Of a stretch of DNA of 64,000 bases, positions 27,901 to 39,800 are shown in pieces. The position numbers and the translations under genes are program-made. Every line of letters starts with the position of its first letter. Position 1 is the first letter of the stretch. The stretch is from Deltaproteobacteria bacterium (GTDB lineage Bacteria; Myxococcota_A; UBA9042; PHBI01; JACKFB01), in contig JACKFB010000003.1 in the NCBI GenBank assembly GCA_020632695.1, forward strand, positions 248,001-312,000, written 5' to 3'. The notes under the pieces are model-generated. The model searched no databases. It saw only the letters and a list, made by a program, of their open reading frames with translations, and was not told where the DNA came from.

Positions 27901-28307
27901 TTGCCCGGCTTGAGGTCGCGATGCAGCCAGCCTCGGCCGTGCACGTAGTCGAGCGCGCGCAGCACCTGCTCCATCCAGGGCCAGGCCTGGTCGAGGGCCC
28001 GCAGCCTCGGGATCGCCAGGTACAGCGACACGCCGCGGCAGTACTCGAGGGTGAAGTAGGGCACCTCCCCGCCGCGCGGGTGGTTGGCGAACCCGACCTC
28101 GTAGACCTCGGGGATGTTCGGGTGGTGGAAGCTGCGCTGGGTGACGAACTCAGCCATGAAGCCCGAGGTCGAGTTGCGGTACTCGGGCAGCAGGATCTTC
28201 ACCGCGAGCGGCCGCTCCTCGGCGGCCAGGTCGGCTGCCAGGAGCACCCGGCCCATGCCCCCCTCGCCGAGCGTGCGCTCGAGGCGATAGCGCCCGTCCC
28301 AGCTCAC
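24948..28307 (-). CDS. Ser/Thr kinase fused to STAND-like ATPase region and TPR repeats
   Basis: 1119 residues from GTG 28307, one base after the upstream stop; an in-frame start at 28346 would overlap that gene. Kinase domain (1-290): GEGGMGRV, ATP lysine K37, catalytic D131 in HRDLKPGN, and D153 in a DLG rather than DFG motif. Residues about 300-640 resemble an AAA/STAND module as in PknK/AfsR-type regulators, but the P-loop position reads SPPGFDGGS with no Lys, and the Walker B-like strand reads TVLLIENIQ. ATP hydrolysis there is doubtful. The last 450 residues are Ala/Leu/Glu-rich TPR-like helices. It probably signals together with the HTH protein encoded just upstream. Confidence 0.88.
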   Translation of the reverse strand: MSWDGRYRLERTLGEGGMGRVLLAADLAAEERPLAVKILLPEYRNSTSGFMAEFVTQRSFHHPNIPEVYEVGFANHPRGGEVPYFTLEYCRGVSLYLAIPRLRALDQAWPWMEQVLRALDYVHGRGWLHRDLKPGNILVDTERPGDTSTKLIDLGVASRLGDPPEELFIGTPEYCAPEMLAGYPFDERSDLYAFGLILYEVIEGRRPWPGSDEQLLLDSRLGTPPPPITHPECPPALTELVLALLQPQPQKRPRQAAEVLERFGQAVGRQVPLELPDAFARRLHGVVFPRREAVVAAGERTLTGIAPGTDAESNVTKALLIESPPGFDGGSVAHEVADRAAVQGARVIRFSLGRACENELDGLRPALIILQRLRAEQAGGVAPEPLPGPAGAAAMLSRLDTPTVLLIENIQRMESRSLQVLHAVFTGSRTPNLRLLATTDPGEPAVAPPFKTFLRAPYVATERLPEPTLEDAATWFERAVGRGVLSLPAITDLHGESGRTPAGLTAALVDLFRRGVLKRTRDGFVVEGDTRRKPLPLSSPGALEQLLSCLRHPMPRGVVERYLDSWAPRLPELLARGTLVESGADQLAIGDESWRQGMYDATPAVVRMRLHRRLAQALHAAPAFRDQRSLVAAELLLSDKPAHAAPHLVTAASEAVGADSSQRATRYLDRAQELLEKHLGPAEEKDAWRWWVMLLKARVRLALAEGDLEKVDAAAEQLVGYGSDAAHMPTLAFALETRMVAAFERSAWSQLVQHAESRLALEGDQPSPDARGFFLWAEGLRLRAFGETTAALEALRTGLGTEAARPRPGVALRLAASRTDVLVDIEDVHEGERAAAAALAAAQAASDPAQTARARIQRAVLHRQAGRPEAALELLLEVAHDMPGEHLRHASCLLELELARIHLAFGWIDTARDHAGQARELAARDRLPAREAMAEAVEAAALRLTGRTEEGRRLLDAAYQAGRDALSWTELTELRLAMLEYGLADGVTEREQVQAEAESLAAQAARRKEYPRAGRAFALAARAAMERRDHEGALDLAERALSAADRRPGWEADIHGMVWVLAQARRSARQHRAADTLEQRALEQLRRVAATIRDPARRRDWLAVPAHAAIQGGTAVGDL

Positions 28308-28308
28308 C

Positions 28309-29127
28309 TCAGACGCCCTCGGCGACGCGCTCGCCCACCGCGGCACGCCATAGCGGCACCAGCTCCCGCGCGTCGGCCTCCAGCACCGCCACCGTCGCGC
28401 GCAGCGTCGGCGGACGCGCGGCGAAGGCGTGGCGCCGGGCCAGCACCAGGGGGCGGCCGGGTTGGGGCGGGGCGATCTCTGCGCCGTCCCGGCGGGCGGC
28501 GTCCAGCACCTGGGTCTGGGGCACCTGCGCCCCCTCGGGCACCAGCAGCGCCAGGGAGACCCCGTGCCGCTCCAGCGTCAGCTCGAGCCGCGGCTCACCC
28601 TCGACGGGCGCTCCCGCCGCGACGGCCTCGTCGACGAAGGTGAAGACCAGCGAGGTGATCGGCGCGCCGCCCGCGTCCTCGGCGCGCCAGGCGCTGGTGC
28701 GCTCGGCCTCGTCGCCCGCGGGCTGCAGCCGCCCCTTGGAGGCGCGCCCCAGCGCCGGCAGCAGCGCGTCGGCCAGGGCGATGAGCCCGTCGCGGGCCTG
28801 CGAGCGCGCCAGGTTGTCCTCGGGCCGCGGCGGGTCCGCGCCGAGGCCGGCCAGGGCCTCGGTCGACACGAAGGGCCCCTCGGTGTCGTCGGCCGCCGGC
28901 AGAGGCCCCTCGGGCGCCGGCTTCGCCCGCTCGGCCGTCTCTGGTCCCGGCGCCAGCAGCGGAGCCGACCGGGTGGCGAGCCAGCCCAGCACCTGCTCGG
29001 TGAGGAATCGCCGCTGGCCGGCGATGGACAGGCGGGGCAGATCGCTCTCGGCGAGCAGGCGGCTGACCAGGGCCGGTGTGATGCGGAGAAGCTCGGCGAG
29101 TTCAGCTTCCGTGAGTACCGGGTTCAT
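28309..29127 (-). CDS. Helix-turn-helix DNA-binding protein coupled to kinase-ATPase-TPR gene
   Basis: 272 residues. The N-terminal 50 residues form an excisionase/MerR-type HTH (LTEAELAELLRITPALVSRL, then F-L-T-E-Q-V-L-G-W-L). A Pro/Ala-rich linker follows, then an alpha/beta C-terminal domain of about 150 residues that I do not recognise. The kinase-ATPase-TPR gene starts one base after its stop, implying coupled expression. It is plausibly the DNA-binding output of that kinase (inference). Confidence 0.75.
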   Translation of the reverse strand: MNPVLTEAELAELLRITPALVSRLLAESDLPRLSIAGQRRFLTEQVLGWLATRSAPLLAPGPETAERAKPAPEGPLPAADDTEGPFVSTEALAGLGADPPRPEDNLARSQARDGLIALADALLPALGRASKGRLQPAGDEAERTSAWRAEDAGGAPITSLVFTFVDEAVAAGAPVEGEPRLELTLERHGVSLALLVPEGAQVPQTQVLDAARRDGAEIAPPQPGRPLVLARRHAFAARPPTLRATVAVLEADARELVPLWRAAVGERVAEGV

Positions 29128-29133
29128 CGCGAC

Positions 29134-29139
29134 AGTATA
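29134..29139 (-). promoter_or_regulatory. Candidate -10 box (TATACT) placed for leaderless transcription of the HTH gene
   Basis: TATACT on the minus strand ends 6 nt before the ATG at 29127, in a local AT-rich pocket of a GC-rich region. This spacing would put the transcription start at or next to the ATG. No Shine-Dalgarno is visible there, and no strong -35 is seen. Confidence 0.35.
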
Positions 29140-29205
29140 GTCGTGTCCCCGCGGGACGCCACCCCATCACCCCCGCGCGCTCGGCGGCCCGGAGGCTCTG
29201 CCCGA

Positions 29206-29237
29206 GCAGGCGCCGGTCGCGCCTGTCGGGCGCCTGC
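29206..29237. terminator. GC-rich hairpin (9-bp perfect stem)
   Basis: GCAGGCGCC (29206-29214) and GGCGCCTGC (29229-29237) form a perfect stem with a 14-nt loop. It lies downstream of the WXXGXW gene and about 80 bp upstream of the HTH gene. It may terminate the former or regulate the latter; no U-tract is present. Confidence 0.3.
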
Positions 29238-29379
29238 CCGGTGGGGTCAGAGGCTGTGTCCATCTTCGGAGCGAGCGGGGCGCCAGCGACGTCTCTTCAA
29301 CGGCTCCAGCGCGAGAGACCGAGGCGCTCGAGCACCTGGAAGGAGGTGAGCCAGCGACGCGGGTGTCCGCTACACGCTC

Positions 29380-31125
29380 CTACCGGCGGCGTGAGGGTCC
29401 CCCGCGGCGCCCGGGGCTGGCCCCCGGCGTCGGACGGGGCACGGGAGCCGCCGCGGGCGCGTTGCGGCGCTTGGAGCGGTCCGAGCGCTCGCGGTCCGAG
29501 GAGCGCGAGGGCTGCGCGGGCGCCGAGGGGGGGCTCCAGCTCGGGCGGGAGGGCCGCGCGGCGGGTCGCGACGGCGCGGCCGGCCTCGAGGGCTGGGCGG
29601 CCGGGCGCGAGGGCCGCGAGGGCCGCGAGGGCTGGGCCGCCGGGCGCGAGGGCTGTGAGGGTCGCGAGGGCCGGGCCGCCGGGCGCGAGGGCTGCGAGGG
29701 CCGGAAGGGCTGGGCCGCCGGGCGCGAGGGCTGCGAGGGCCGGAAGGGCTGCGCCTGGGGCCGCGACGGCTGCGCCTGGGGCCGCGAGGGCGGGGTGGCC
29801 CGCCGCGGGGTCGCCCGCTGGGGCGGCGTCGTGGGGCGCTCGCTACGCTGGGGGCTGGGCTGCGGGCCCATGCGTCCCCTGGGCGTCTCCCGCTCGGGCG
29901 AGGTGGCCCGCTCGCGCCGTTCGGCGTCCCGCTGTCCGGGCAGCGCGTCGGGGTAGAGAGGCGTCGCCTCCGCGCCGCGTCGCGCACCGCGCTCGGACGC
30001 CGCACCCTTGGGCCGGCCGCCGAAGCCGTCGTCGCCGCGGTGACCGGAGCCCGCGCCTGCCGCCCCTCGCCTGGAGGGATCCGGCCGCTGCTGGGCGCCG
30101 CGCTCGGGCCGCTGGTCCGGCCGGTCGCCGCGCCGCGCCGGCGTCGCCGCAGGACGCGACCCGCGCCCGCCGCCTCGCGGCACCGCCTTGGGCTTGTACT
30201 GTCCCGCCGCCGGCCGGGGCTTGGCCCCGTGCGGTGCCGGCTTCGCCTTGACGTGAACGGGCTTGGCCTTCACCGGGTAGTGCGGCGTGTAGCGGGCGTA
30301 GCGCACGTGGCGCACGTAGTGGTGCTGCGGGTGGTAGTGGATGCCGTGGTGGTAGTCGTACCAGGCGTAGTGCGCGCGCCGGTAGCGCGACGACCAGTGC
30401 CAGTCGCCCGCGTACCAGTGCGGCGCGACCCACAGCGGGCCGTCCCAGTAGCCGGGCACCCACGAGTAGCCGACGCGCACCACCGGGCGCCAGAAGCCCA
30501 AGGAGATGACGCCGCCGACCACATAGCCGGGCACCCAGATGTAGTTGGAGCGGCTGACCGTCGGCACCCAGTAGCCCTGGTACCACGCGCCGTCGGCCCA
30601 GTAGCCGTCGGTCCACTCGTAGCCGGGGACGTAGTCCTGGCGCCAGTATCCGCCGGAGTAGAGCCCCACCGGCGTGCGGTAGCCGGGGACCCAGGTGTAG
30701 CCCGAGCGGGGCTGGAGCGGGGCCCACTGGCCGGGCACCCAGACGCCGTCCTCGTCGTAGTAGCCCTCGACCCAGGAGAAGCCATCACGCTCGGACTCGC
30801 GCCAGAAGCCGCTCACCCAGACGCCGTTCTCGTCGTGGTAGCCGTCGACCCAGACCCACCCGTCATCGGGCGGCTGGACCTGCTGCCACTCGCCGGCGTG
30901 GGCGACGCCGTCCTCGTCGACGTAGGGATCGATCCAGGCCTCGCCCGGTCGCTCGGACTCGCGCCAGAACCCGTCGATCCACGAGCCGTCCTCGCTGTAG
31001 TGCCCATCGACCCAGACCCAGCCGCTCTCGTCGACGATGGGCTCCTCGGCGTGGGCCGCTCCGACCAGCGCGCCGCTGAGCGCCAGCGCGAGGAGGGTGT
31101 TTCGAAGTATCGTCCTGATGGCCAT
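29380..31125 (-). CDS. Secreted WXXGXW-repeat protein with His-rich and basic low-complexity tail
   Basis: 581 residues. A clear Sec signal (…ALSGALVGAAHA, then E-E-P) precedes about a dozen aromatic repeats of the W-V-x-G-Y/F-W kind (G-W-V-W-V-D-G-H-Y, Y-T-W-V-P-G-Y, W-V-P-G-Y-W), residues about 27-245. This resembles the WXXGXW/YXWV repeat family of outer-membrane-associated proteins of unknown function. Then comes a His/Tyr-rich stretch (HYAWYDYHHGIHYHPQHHY), and a long Arg/Pro/Ser/Ala tail with repeats such as RPSQPSRPAA. The tail is strongly basic and probably disordered. A cell-envelope or matrix-binding role is inferred. Confidence 0.82.
   Translation of the reverse strand: MAIRTILRNTLLALALSGALVGAAHAEEPIVDESGWVWVDGHYSEDGSWIDGFWRESERPGEAWIDPYVDEDGVAHAGEWQQVQPPDDGWVWVDGYHDENGVWVSGFWRESERDGFSWVEGYYDEDGVWVPGQWAPLQPRSGYTWVPGYRTPVGLYSGGYWRQDYVPGYEWTDGYWADGAWYQGYWVPTVSRSNYIWVPGYVVGGVISLGFWRPVVRVGYSWVPGYWDGPLWVAPHWYAGDWHWSSRYRRAHYAWYDYHHGIHYHPQHHYVRHVRYARYTPHYPVKAKPVHVKAKPAPHGAKPRPAAGQYKPKAVPRGGGRGSRPAATPARRGDRPDQRPERGAQQRPDPSRRGAAGAGSGHRGDDGFGGRPKGAASERGARRGAEATPLYPDALPGQRDAERRERATSPERETPRGRMGPQPSPQRSERPTTPPQRATPRRATPPSRPQAQPSRPQAQPFRPSQPSRPAAQPFRPSQPSRPAARPSRPSQPSRPAAQPSRPSRPSRPAAQPSRPAAPSRPAARPSRPSWSPPSAPAQPSRSSDRERSDRSKRRNAPAAAPVPRPTPGASPGRRGGPSRRR
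29560..29770 (-). repeat. Degenerate ~30-bp tandem repeats encoding RPSQPSRPAA-type decapeptides
   Basis: About seven to nine imperfect units inside the tail of the WXXGXW protein encode alternating SRPAAQP, SRPAARP and FRPSQP peptides. The frame is kept throughout. The array could vary in length by recombination. Confidence 0.7.
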
Positions 31126-31262
31126 GGTCTGCTCCTGCCGCGGGGCTGTGAACGGGCGTGCGACGCGCTCACATTCCAGCTATTCACCGGGCCCGCGCGG
31201 CCGCGCTCCGGTCGCGCCCCGATCCAATAAGCCCCATCCCGGGCCCGGACCACTCCCAGGCC

Positions 31263-32633
31263 TCACTGGCGCGAGGCGGCGACGACGACCTCGGCGTGGG
31301 GTGTGTGGGGGAACATGTCCAGCGGCACCACGTCGGTGATGGCGTAGCCTGCCGCGACCAGCCGGGTGAGGTCGCGGGCCAGCGCGCGCGGACCGCAGGA
31401 GACGTAGACCAGGCGACGCGGCCCCGAGGGTGCCTCGAGCGCGGCGACCACCGCCTCGTCCAGGCCGCGGCGCGGCGGGTCGACGATGACGGCGTCGGGC
31501 GCCGGCGTCATGGCGCGGGTGATCGTGTCGGCGAGCGCGCCCTCGATGACCATCACGTTGCGGGTCCCGAGGTGGGCCGTGTTCCCGCGGGCGTCGGCGC
31601 AGGCGTCGGGCGCCGCCTCGGCCAGCACGACGCGGGCGGCCCGGTGGCGCAGCGCCAGCCCGAACACGCCGACGCCGGCGTAGAGGTCGGCGAGCTGCTC
31701 CATCCGGCGGGGCATCAGCGCCACCACGCGCGCGACCAGGGTCTCGGCCATCTGGTGGTGGGTCTGCAAGAAGGCCGTGGGGCCGACCTCCAGCCCCAGC
31801 TCGCCGTAGGTGACCCGCTGCCGGTCGGCGCCGCCCAGGGGGATGGTGACCTCACCCAGGACCGGCCCGCCGTCGCGCGGGTTGATGTTGGCGAAGACGC
31901 CGACCACGCCGGGGATGGCCAGCAGATCGCGGGCGATCTCGTGAAGGCGCGGCTCGTCGCGGGTGACGACCAGGGTCAGCAGCCCGCGCCCCACCGACGG
32001 GTCCATCCGCAGCATCACCGCCCGGATGACGCCGGGGCGCTCGGGACCGTCCCAGGTGCTCAGGCCGCTGCGGTCCAGGATGGCGCGCACGGTGCGCAGG
32101 GCGCGGTCAAGCTCCGGGTGCTGGACCACGCAGCGGTCGACGGCGACCAGGTCGTTGCTGCCCGGCGCGTAGAAGCCGAGCTCGAGCCGGCCCTCCCGCC
32201 GCCGCGCCATCATGAGCGCGCGGGTGCGGTAGCCGGTGACGAGCTCGGGGCCGGCGCCTTCATGCCACGTCGCGTCGGGCGCGAGCGGGTCGAGCAGCGC
32301 GTGCAGGGCCTCGGCGCGCGCGCGGCGCTGGGCGGGGAGCGAGACCATCTGCCAGGGGCAGCCGCCGCAGCGGTCGACCAGCTCGCAGGGTGGGTCGACG
32401 CGGTCGGGCGAGGGGGTCTCGAGCTGGTGGATGCGCCCCCAGGCGGCGTTCTTGCCGACGTGGGTGATCCGGAAGAGCCCGCGGTCGCCCGGGACGCCGC
32501 CGGGGACGCGCACCTCGAAGCCGGCCGTGCCCACGCGAGCGCGCGAGCCGTCGGACTCCGCGAGCGCGACGACCTCGCCGGGTGCGAGCTCGCCCTGGGT
32601 GAGGCGGGGCGGTGGGTCGTCGGAGGAGGCCAT
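31263..32633 (-). CDS. rlmD: 23S rRNA (uracil-C5)-methyltransferase, RlmD/RumA-like
   Basis: 456 residues from ATG 32633; a TTG three codons upstream is the alternative. An N-terminal TRAM-like domain (about 14-70) is followed by Fe-S ligand cysteines C83, C89, C92 (CELVDRCGGCPWQ) and a further Cys near residue 170 (VDRCVVQHPEL). The Rossmann methyltransferase core has LADLYAGVGVFGL, VIVDPPRRGLD, and the catalytic Cys in YVSCGPRALARDL. Family members methylate a uridine in 23S rRNA using SAM (U1939 in E. coli RlmD). The exact target (RlmD, RlmCD or TrmA-like) cannot be decided from sequence alone. It is monocistronic in appearance. Confidence 0.9.
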   Translation of the reverse strand: MASSDDPPPRLTQGELAPGEVVALAESDGSRARVGTAGFEVRVPGGVPGDRGLFRITHVGKNAAWGRIHQLETPSPDRVDPPCELVDRCGGCPWQMVSLPAQRRARAEALHALLDPLAPDATWHEGAGPELVTGYRTRALMMARRREGRLELGFYAPGSNDLVAVDRCVVQHPELDRALRTVRAILDRSGLSTWDGPERPGVIRAVMLRMDPSVGRGLLTLVVTRDEPRLHEIARDLLAIPGVVGVFANINPRDGGPVLGEVTIPLGGADRQRVTYGELGLEVGPTAFLQTHHQMAETLVARVVALMPRRMEQLADLYAGVGVFGLALRHRAARVVLAEAAPDACADARGNTAHLGTRNVMVIEGALADTITRAMTPAPDAVIVDPPRRGLDEAVVAALEAPSGPRRLVYVSCGPRALARDLTRLVAAGYAITDVVPLDMFPHTPHAEVVVAASRQ

Positions 32634-32808
32634 CGGGCGCAACTACCGCGCGGCGGCGCTGGTGTCCATGGGGACGCCGCCGCCGCGGGTGCGCGGGCGC
32701 GGCCGGCGGCGGGTCACCGGGGCGCCGAGAACGTGGGCCGCGTCGGCTCGGCGGCACCGGCGATCGGGGCGGCCGCGGCCCGCGGGCAGCGCCTCCCGCC
32801 GACCCCCG

Positions 32809-35931
<3,123 letters not shown>

Positions 35932-36013
35932 GCCGGGACCTCCGCTGAAGACGCTCCCCCATCGTAGAGGGACGGGGGTCACCGACTCAATCCGGCCGGT
36001 GGCGTCGGGCAGG

Positions 36014-36586
36014 TCAGGGGCAGCCGCCGGGCTGGTCGGCGCCGCCGGCGATCCAGTCGATGATGAGCTGGCGCTGGGCGTCGGTGTAGGTGGCGCCCCC
36101 GAGCGGCATCTTCTTGCCGAAGCTCGGCACCTTCTGGAACTTGTCGAGCAGCGTCCCCTCGTTGGGCGCGCACGGGACCACGGCGGGACCGTGCTTGCCG
36201 CCCTTGATGAGGGCCGCCGGGTCGGCCACCGACAGGCCGCTGGCCTTGGCGCTGCCGTGGCAGAACGACGCCGCGCAGCCCGTCTTCTTGAAGAGCGGCT
36301 TGATGTCGTCGTCCCAGGTGACCGTGGGCCCCACGACGACGCCGTCCGGGCCCGGGCCGTTGTCGGGCACCACGACGCCGTCGGGCAGCTCGGCGACCGT
36401 ACCGTCGCCGATGACCTCCGAGGGGCCCGCGCCGTCGAGGTCGGTCACGCCGCTGTCGCCGTCCGGACCGCCGACGGCGGTGCCGAAGGCCTGCAGGAAC
36501 TCGTCGCCGGCCTCGGTGCAGCCGCTGGCTCCGGCGAGGCCGAGGAGCCACAGGGCGGTGATCACGCGAGAGAGACGAGCCTTCAT
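36014..36586 (-). CDS. Cytochrome c-like lipoprotein with CX4CH motif
   Basis: 190 residues. A lipoprotein signal (lipobox G-A-S-G-C) and an Asp/Gly/Val-rich spacer precede a compact domain of about 100 residues. The domain carries C104-A-A-S-F-C109-H110, i.e. CX4CH rather than CX2CH, then K-A-S-G-L, G-P-A-V-V-P, a Met in KKMPLGGATYTDAQ, and I-I-D-W-I-A-G-G-A. This matches the planctomycete/myxobacterial class of cytochrome-like domains. Heme binding is likely but not certain given the spacing. The dikinase-like lipoprotein gene follows about 80 bp downstream on the same strand. Confidence 0.75.
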   Translation of the reverse strand: MKARLSRVITALWLLGLAGASGCTEAGDEFLQAFGTAVGGPDGDSGVTDLDGAGPSEVIGDGTVAELPDGVVVPDNGPGPDGVVVGPTVTWDDDIKPLFKKTGCAASFCHGSAKASGLSVADPAALIKGGKHGPAVVPCAPNEGTLLDKFQKVPSFGKKMPLGGATYTDAQRQLIIDWIAGGADQPGGCP

Positions 36587-36868
36587 GGCCCGGCACGGTA
36601 GCCAAGGCGCGGCGTCGCCGCAATGGAATCCCACGCCGCGCCGCCTGCCGCCGCGTTTCGTCACCGCGAGCCGCGGCGGCGGATCGCGCAAAGCGCCGGC
36701 TGGACCGCGTGTGCGCTCGCCGACCGTGCAGGGCGGATCGGCGCGCGCCGCCGCAGCCTTGACCCTGCGCGCGCGTGGCCAGTAGCGTGCCCCGCGCGCT
36801 GTGCGCTCGATCGGCTCCCGTCGAGCCGCACGTGGGGCCGCGCCGCCGAACCGCCTCGGGAGTCGACC

Positions 36869-39800
36869 ATGGCACGCTACCTCGCGCTCTCCGCCGCCCT
36901 GCTCGCCGCGCTGTCCGGCTGCGACGCCCCGCCCGCGGCCGACGGCCCCGGCGCCAAGGCGACCGCCGCCACCGACCAGTCGACGATCCCCCAGATCGTC
37001 ATCGCGCCGGACGGCACCGAGCGCATCCGCCGCATCCCGGGCGTCACCGACTACATCCGCTACCCCGACGACCCGATGCTGCCCGCCTACCGGACCACCC
37101 AGGAGCTGCTCGCCGCCAAGGCCGACTCCTACGACGACCAGCGCTACGCGGCCCCCGAGCGCTACGCCATCACGATCCCTCCCAACAAGACCGTCCGCCC
37201 GATGGTCGAGTGGGAGCCGATGCAGGCCATCATGATGGGCGTGCCCTCCTACGTGATGACCGCCAGCTACGTGAACACGCGCAACACCGTGCTGCAGATC
37301 GCCAAGAACGCCGCCACGGTGGCGCAGGTGTGGTTCGTCGTGCCCAGCAGCTCGGTGGCCAGCTCGCTCCAGTCGGCCCTGCTCAGCGCCGGCATGAGCC
37401 AGCAGTCCATCACCAGCCAGGTGCGCTTCATGGTCCAGCCCATCGACAGCATCTGGTTCATCGACTACGGGCCGCTGCCCATCATCGACACCGTCACCGG
37501 CACCTGGTCCTTCGCCGACTTCCGCTACTACCACCAGCGTCCGCTGGACGACGGGATCCCCTCCTGGATCTCGCGCAACCTGACCAGCCTCGGGCTGCCC
37601 GGCGACACAGAGACCTACCGGATGCCGGTGAGCATCGAGGGCGGCACCTTCCAGTCGACCACCGACGGCGTCTGCTTCACCGGCAGTCGCGCGCTGACCT
37701 ACACCGGCGACTGCGCGGCCTCGGGCTGCACCAACAACCTGGAGTTCCTCCCGCTGTCCCAGATCCAGACCACCGGCGAGGCCAAGCTGCTCGAGCAGAC
37801 CTGGGGCAAGTACGCCGGCTGCAAGGACCTGGTGGTGACCTACAGCATCACCGACGACGGCACGGGCCACATCGACATGTACCTCAAGGTGCTCGACGAC
37901 AACACCGTGCTGGTCGGCGAGTACCGCGAGCCCTTCGCCAACACCGCCGAGCAGACGAACGCCGCGCGCATGGACGCCAACGCCGCCTTCCTCCAGGCCT
38001 ACGTCAAGCCGGACGGCAGCAAGTTCACGGTGAAGCGCATCATCATGCCGGGCCACCGCGAGAACACGCCCTTCACCTACGTGAACTCGACGCTCATCAA
38101 CGGCCTGAACCTCTGGCCGGCCTTCACGTACAGCGACTGGGTGAGCAGCCGCAACACGGCCGAGGCCGAGTGGGAGGCGGCGCTGCCCGAGTACACCCAC
38201 GTGTGGATCGACTCCGAGGAGCTGAGCTTCGCCTCGGGCGCCATCCACTGCATCACGCGGACCATCCCGGCGTCGGCCGCCGCCAAGTGGATCGGTGACG
38301 GCACCTGCTCCGGGGCGAGCTGCGTGCCGCCGCTCGGTGGCTACGACGGGGTCTGCGGCCCCAACGGCGTCACCACGCCGGTCTGCTACGGACCCCAGTG
38401 GCTGTGCGGGTGCAACGATTGCAACAGCGGCTGCACCGGCGGCGGCACCAGCGCGTGCGGCAGCGTCACGGTCCAGGGCTGCTGCACCGGCGGCACGCTC
38501 TCGTACTGCGACAACAACGCGTTGGGCGGGCAGGTGTGCTTGGACGGTTGCGGCTGGGACGCGTCGAAGTCCTGGTACGACTGCGGCTTCACCGGGTCGG
38601 ACCCGGCCGGGGTCTACCCGCGGGCCTGCCAGGGCGAGTGCGTGCCCGACTGCTCGGGGAGCATCTTCGGGGGCGTGAAGGAGTGCGGCTCCGACGGCTG
38701 CGGCGGCTCCTGCGGGACCTGCCCCGCCAACGAGACCTGCTCGAGCGGCACCTGCGTGAGCACCTCCGATGCGTGCGGCGGCATCACCTACGAGGGGTGC
38801 TGCGACGGGGACACGCTGCGCTGGTGCGAGAACGGGCTCAACGCCCAGCCGTGCGCGGCGGGGCAGTGCGGCTGGGAGGCCGGCGGGCCCTTCTACAACT
38901 GCAACACCGCCGGAGGCGCCGACCCGAGCGGCGCGAACCCGAAGAGCTGCTCCGAGCTGGTCTGCACGCCGAGCTGCACCGGCAAGGTGTGCGGCTCCGA
39001 CGGCTGTGGCGGGAGCTGCGGCAACTGCGGCGCGTCCACGGTGTGCAACGCGGCGGGCCAGTGCGTGGCGGCGTGCACGCCGAAGTGCTCGGGCAAGCAG
39101 TGCGGACCGGACGGGTGCGGCGGATCGTGCGGCACCTGCGCCGTCGGCAGCACCTGCAGCGCGTCGGGGTCCTGCCAGGCGGGCTGCACACCCGCCTGCA
39201 CCGGGAAGACCTGCGGCCCCGATGGGTGCGGCGGATCGTGCGGCACCTGTGCCGTCGGCGAGAGCTGCAGCTCGGGGAGCTGCGTGGGCGGCTGCACGCC
39301 GAGCTGCACCGGCAAGGTGTGCGGGCCCGACGGCTGTGGCGGGACCTGTGGCACCTGCGGCGTGGGGCAGACCTGCAGCGCGGCGGGCCAGTGCGAGGCG
39401 GCGTGCGCGCCGCTGTGCACCGGCATGGCGTGCGGGTCGGACGGCTGCGGCGGGAGCTGCGGCACCTGCGCCGTGGGGCAGGTCTGCAACGCCTCGGGTC
39501 AGTGCGAGGGGCCCTGCGCGCCGAGCTGCTCGGGCAAGGCCTGCGGGCCCGACGGCTGCGGCGGGTCCTGTGGGACCTGCGCCGTGGGGCAGAGCTGCAC
39601 GGCGACGGGGCAGTGCGTCGAGGGGTGCGCGCCGAGCTGCTCGGGCAAGGCGTGCGGGCCCGACGGCTGCGGTGGGTCGTGCGGGACCTGCGCCCTCGGC
39701 GAGACCTGCACGGCGGCTGGGAAGTGCATCGAGACCTGCGCGCCGGCGTGTGCGGGCAAGGTCTGCGGCGACGACGGCTGCGGCGGGACCTGCGGCACCT

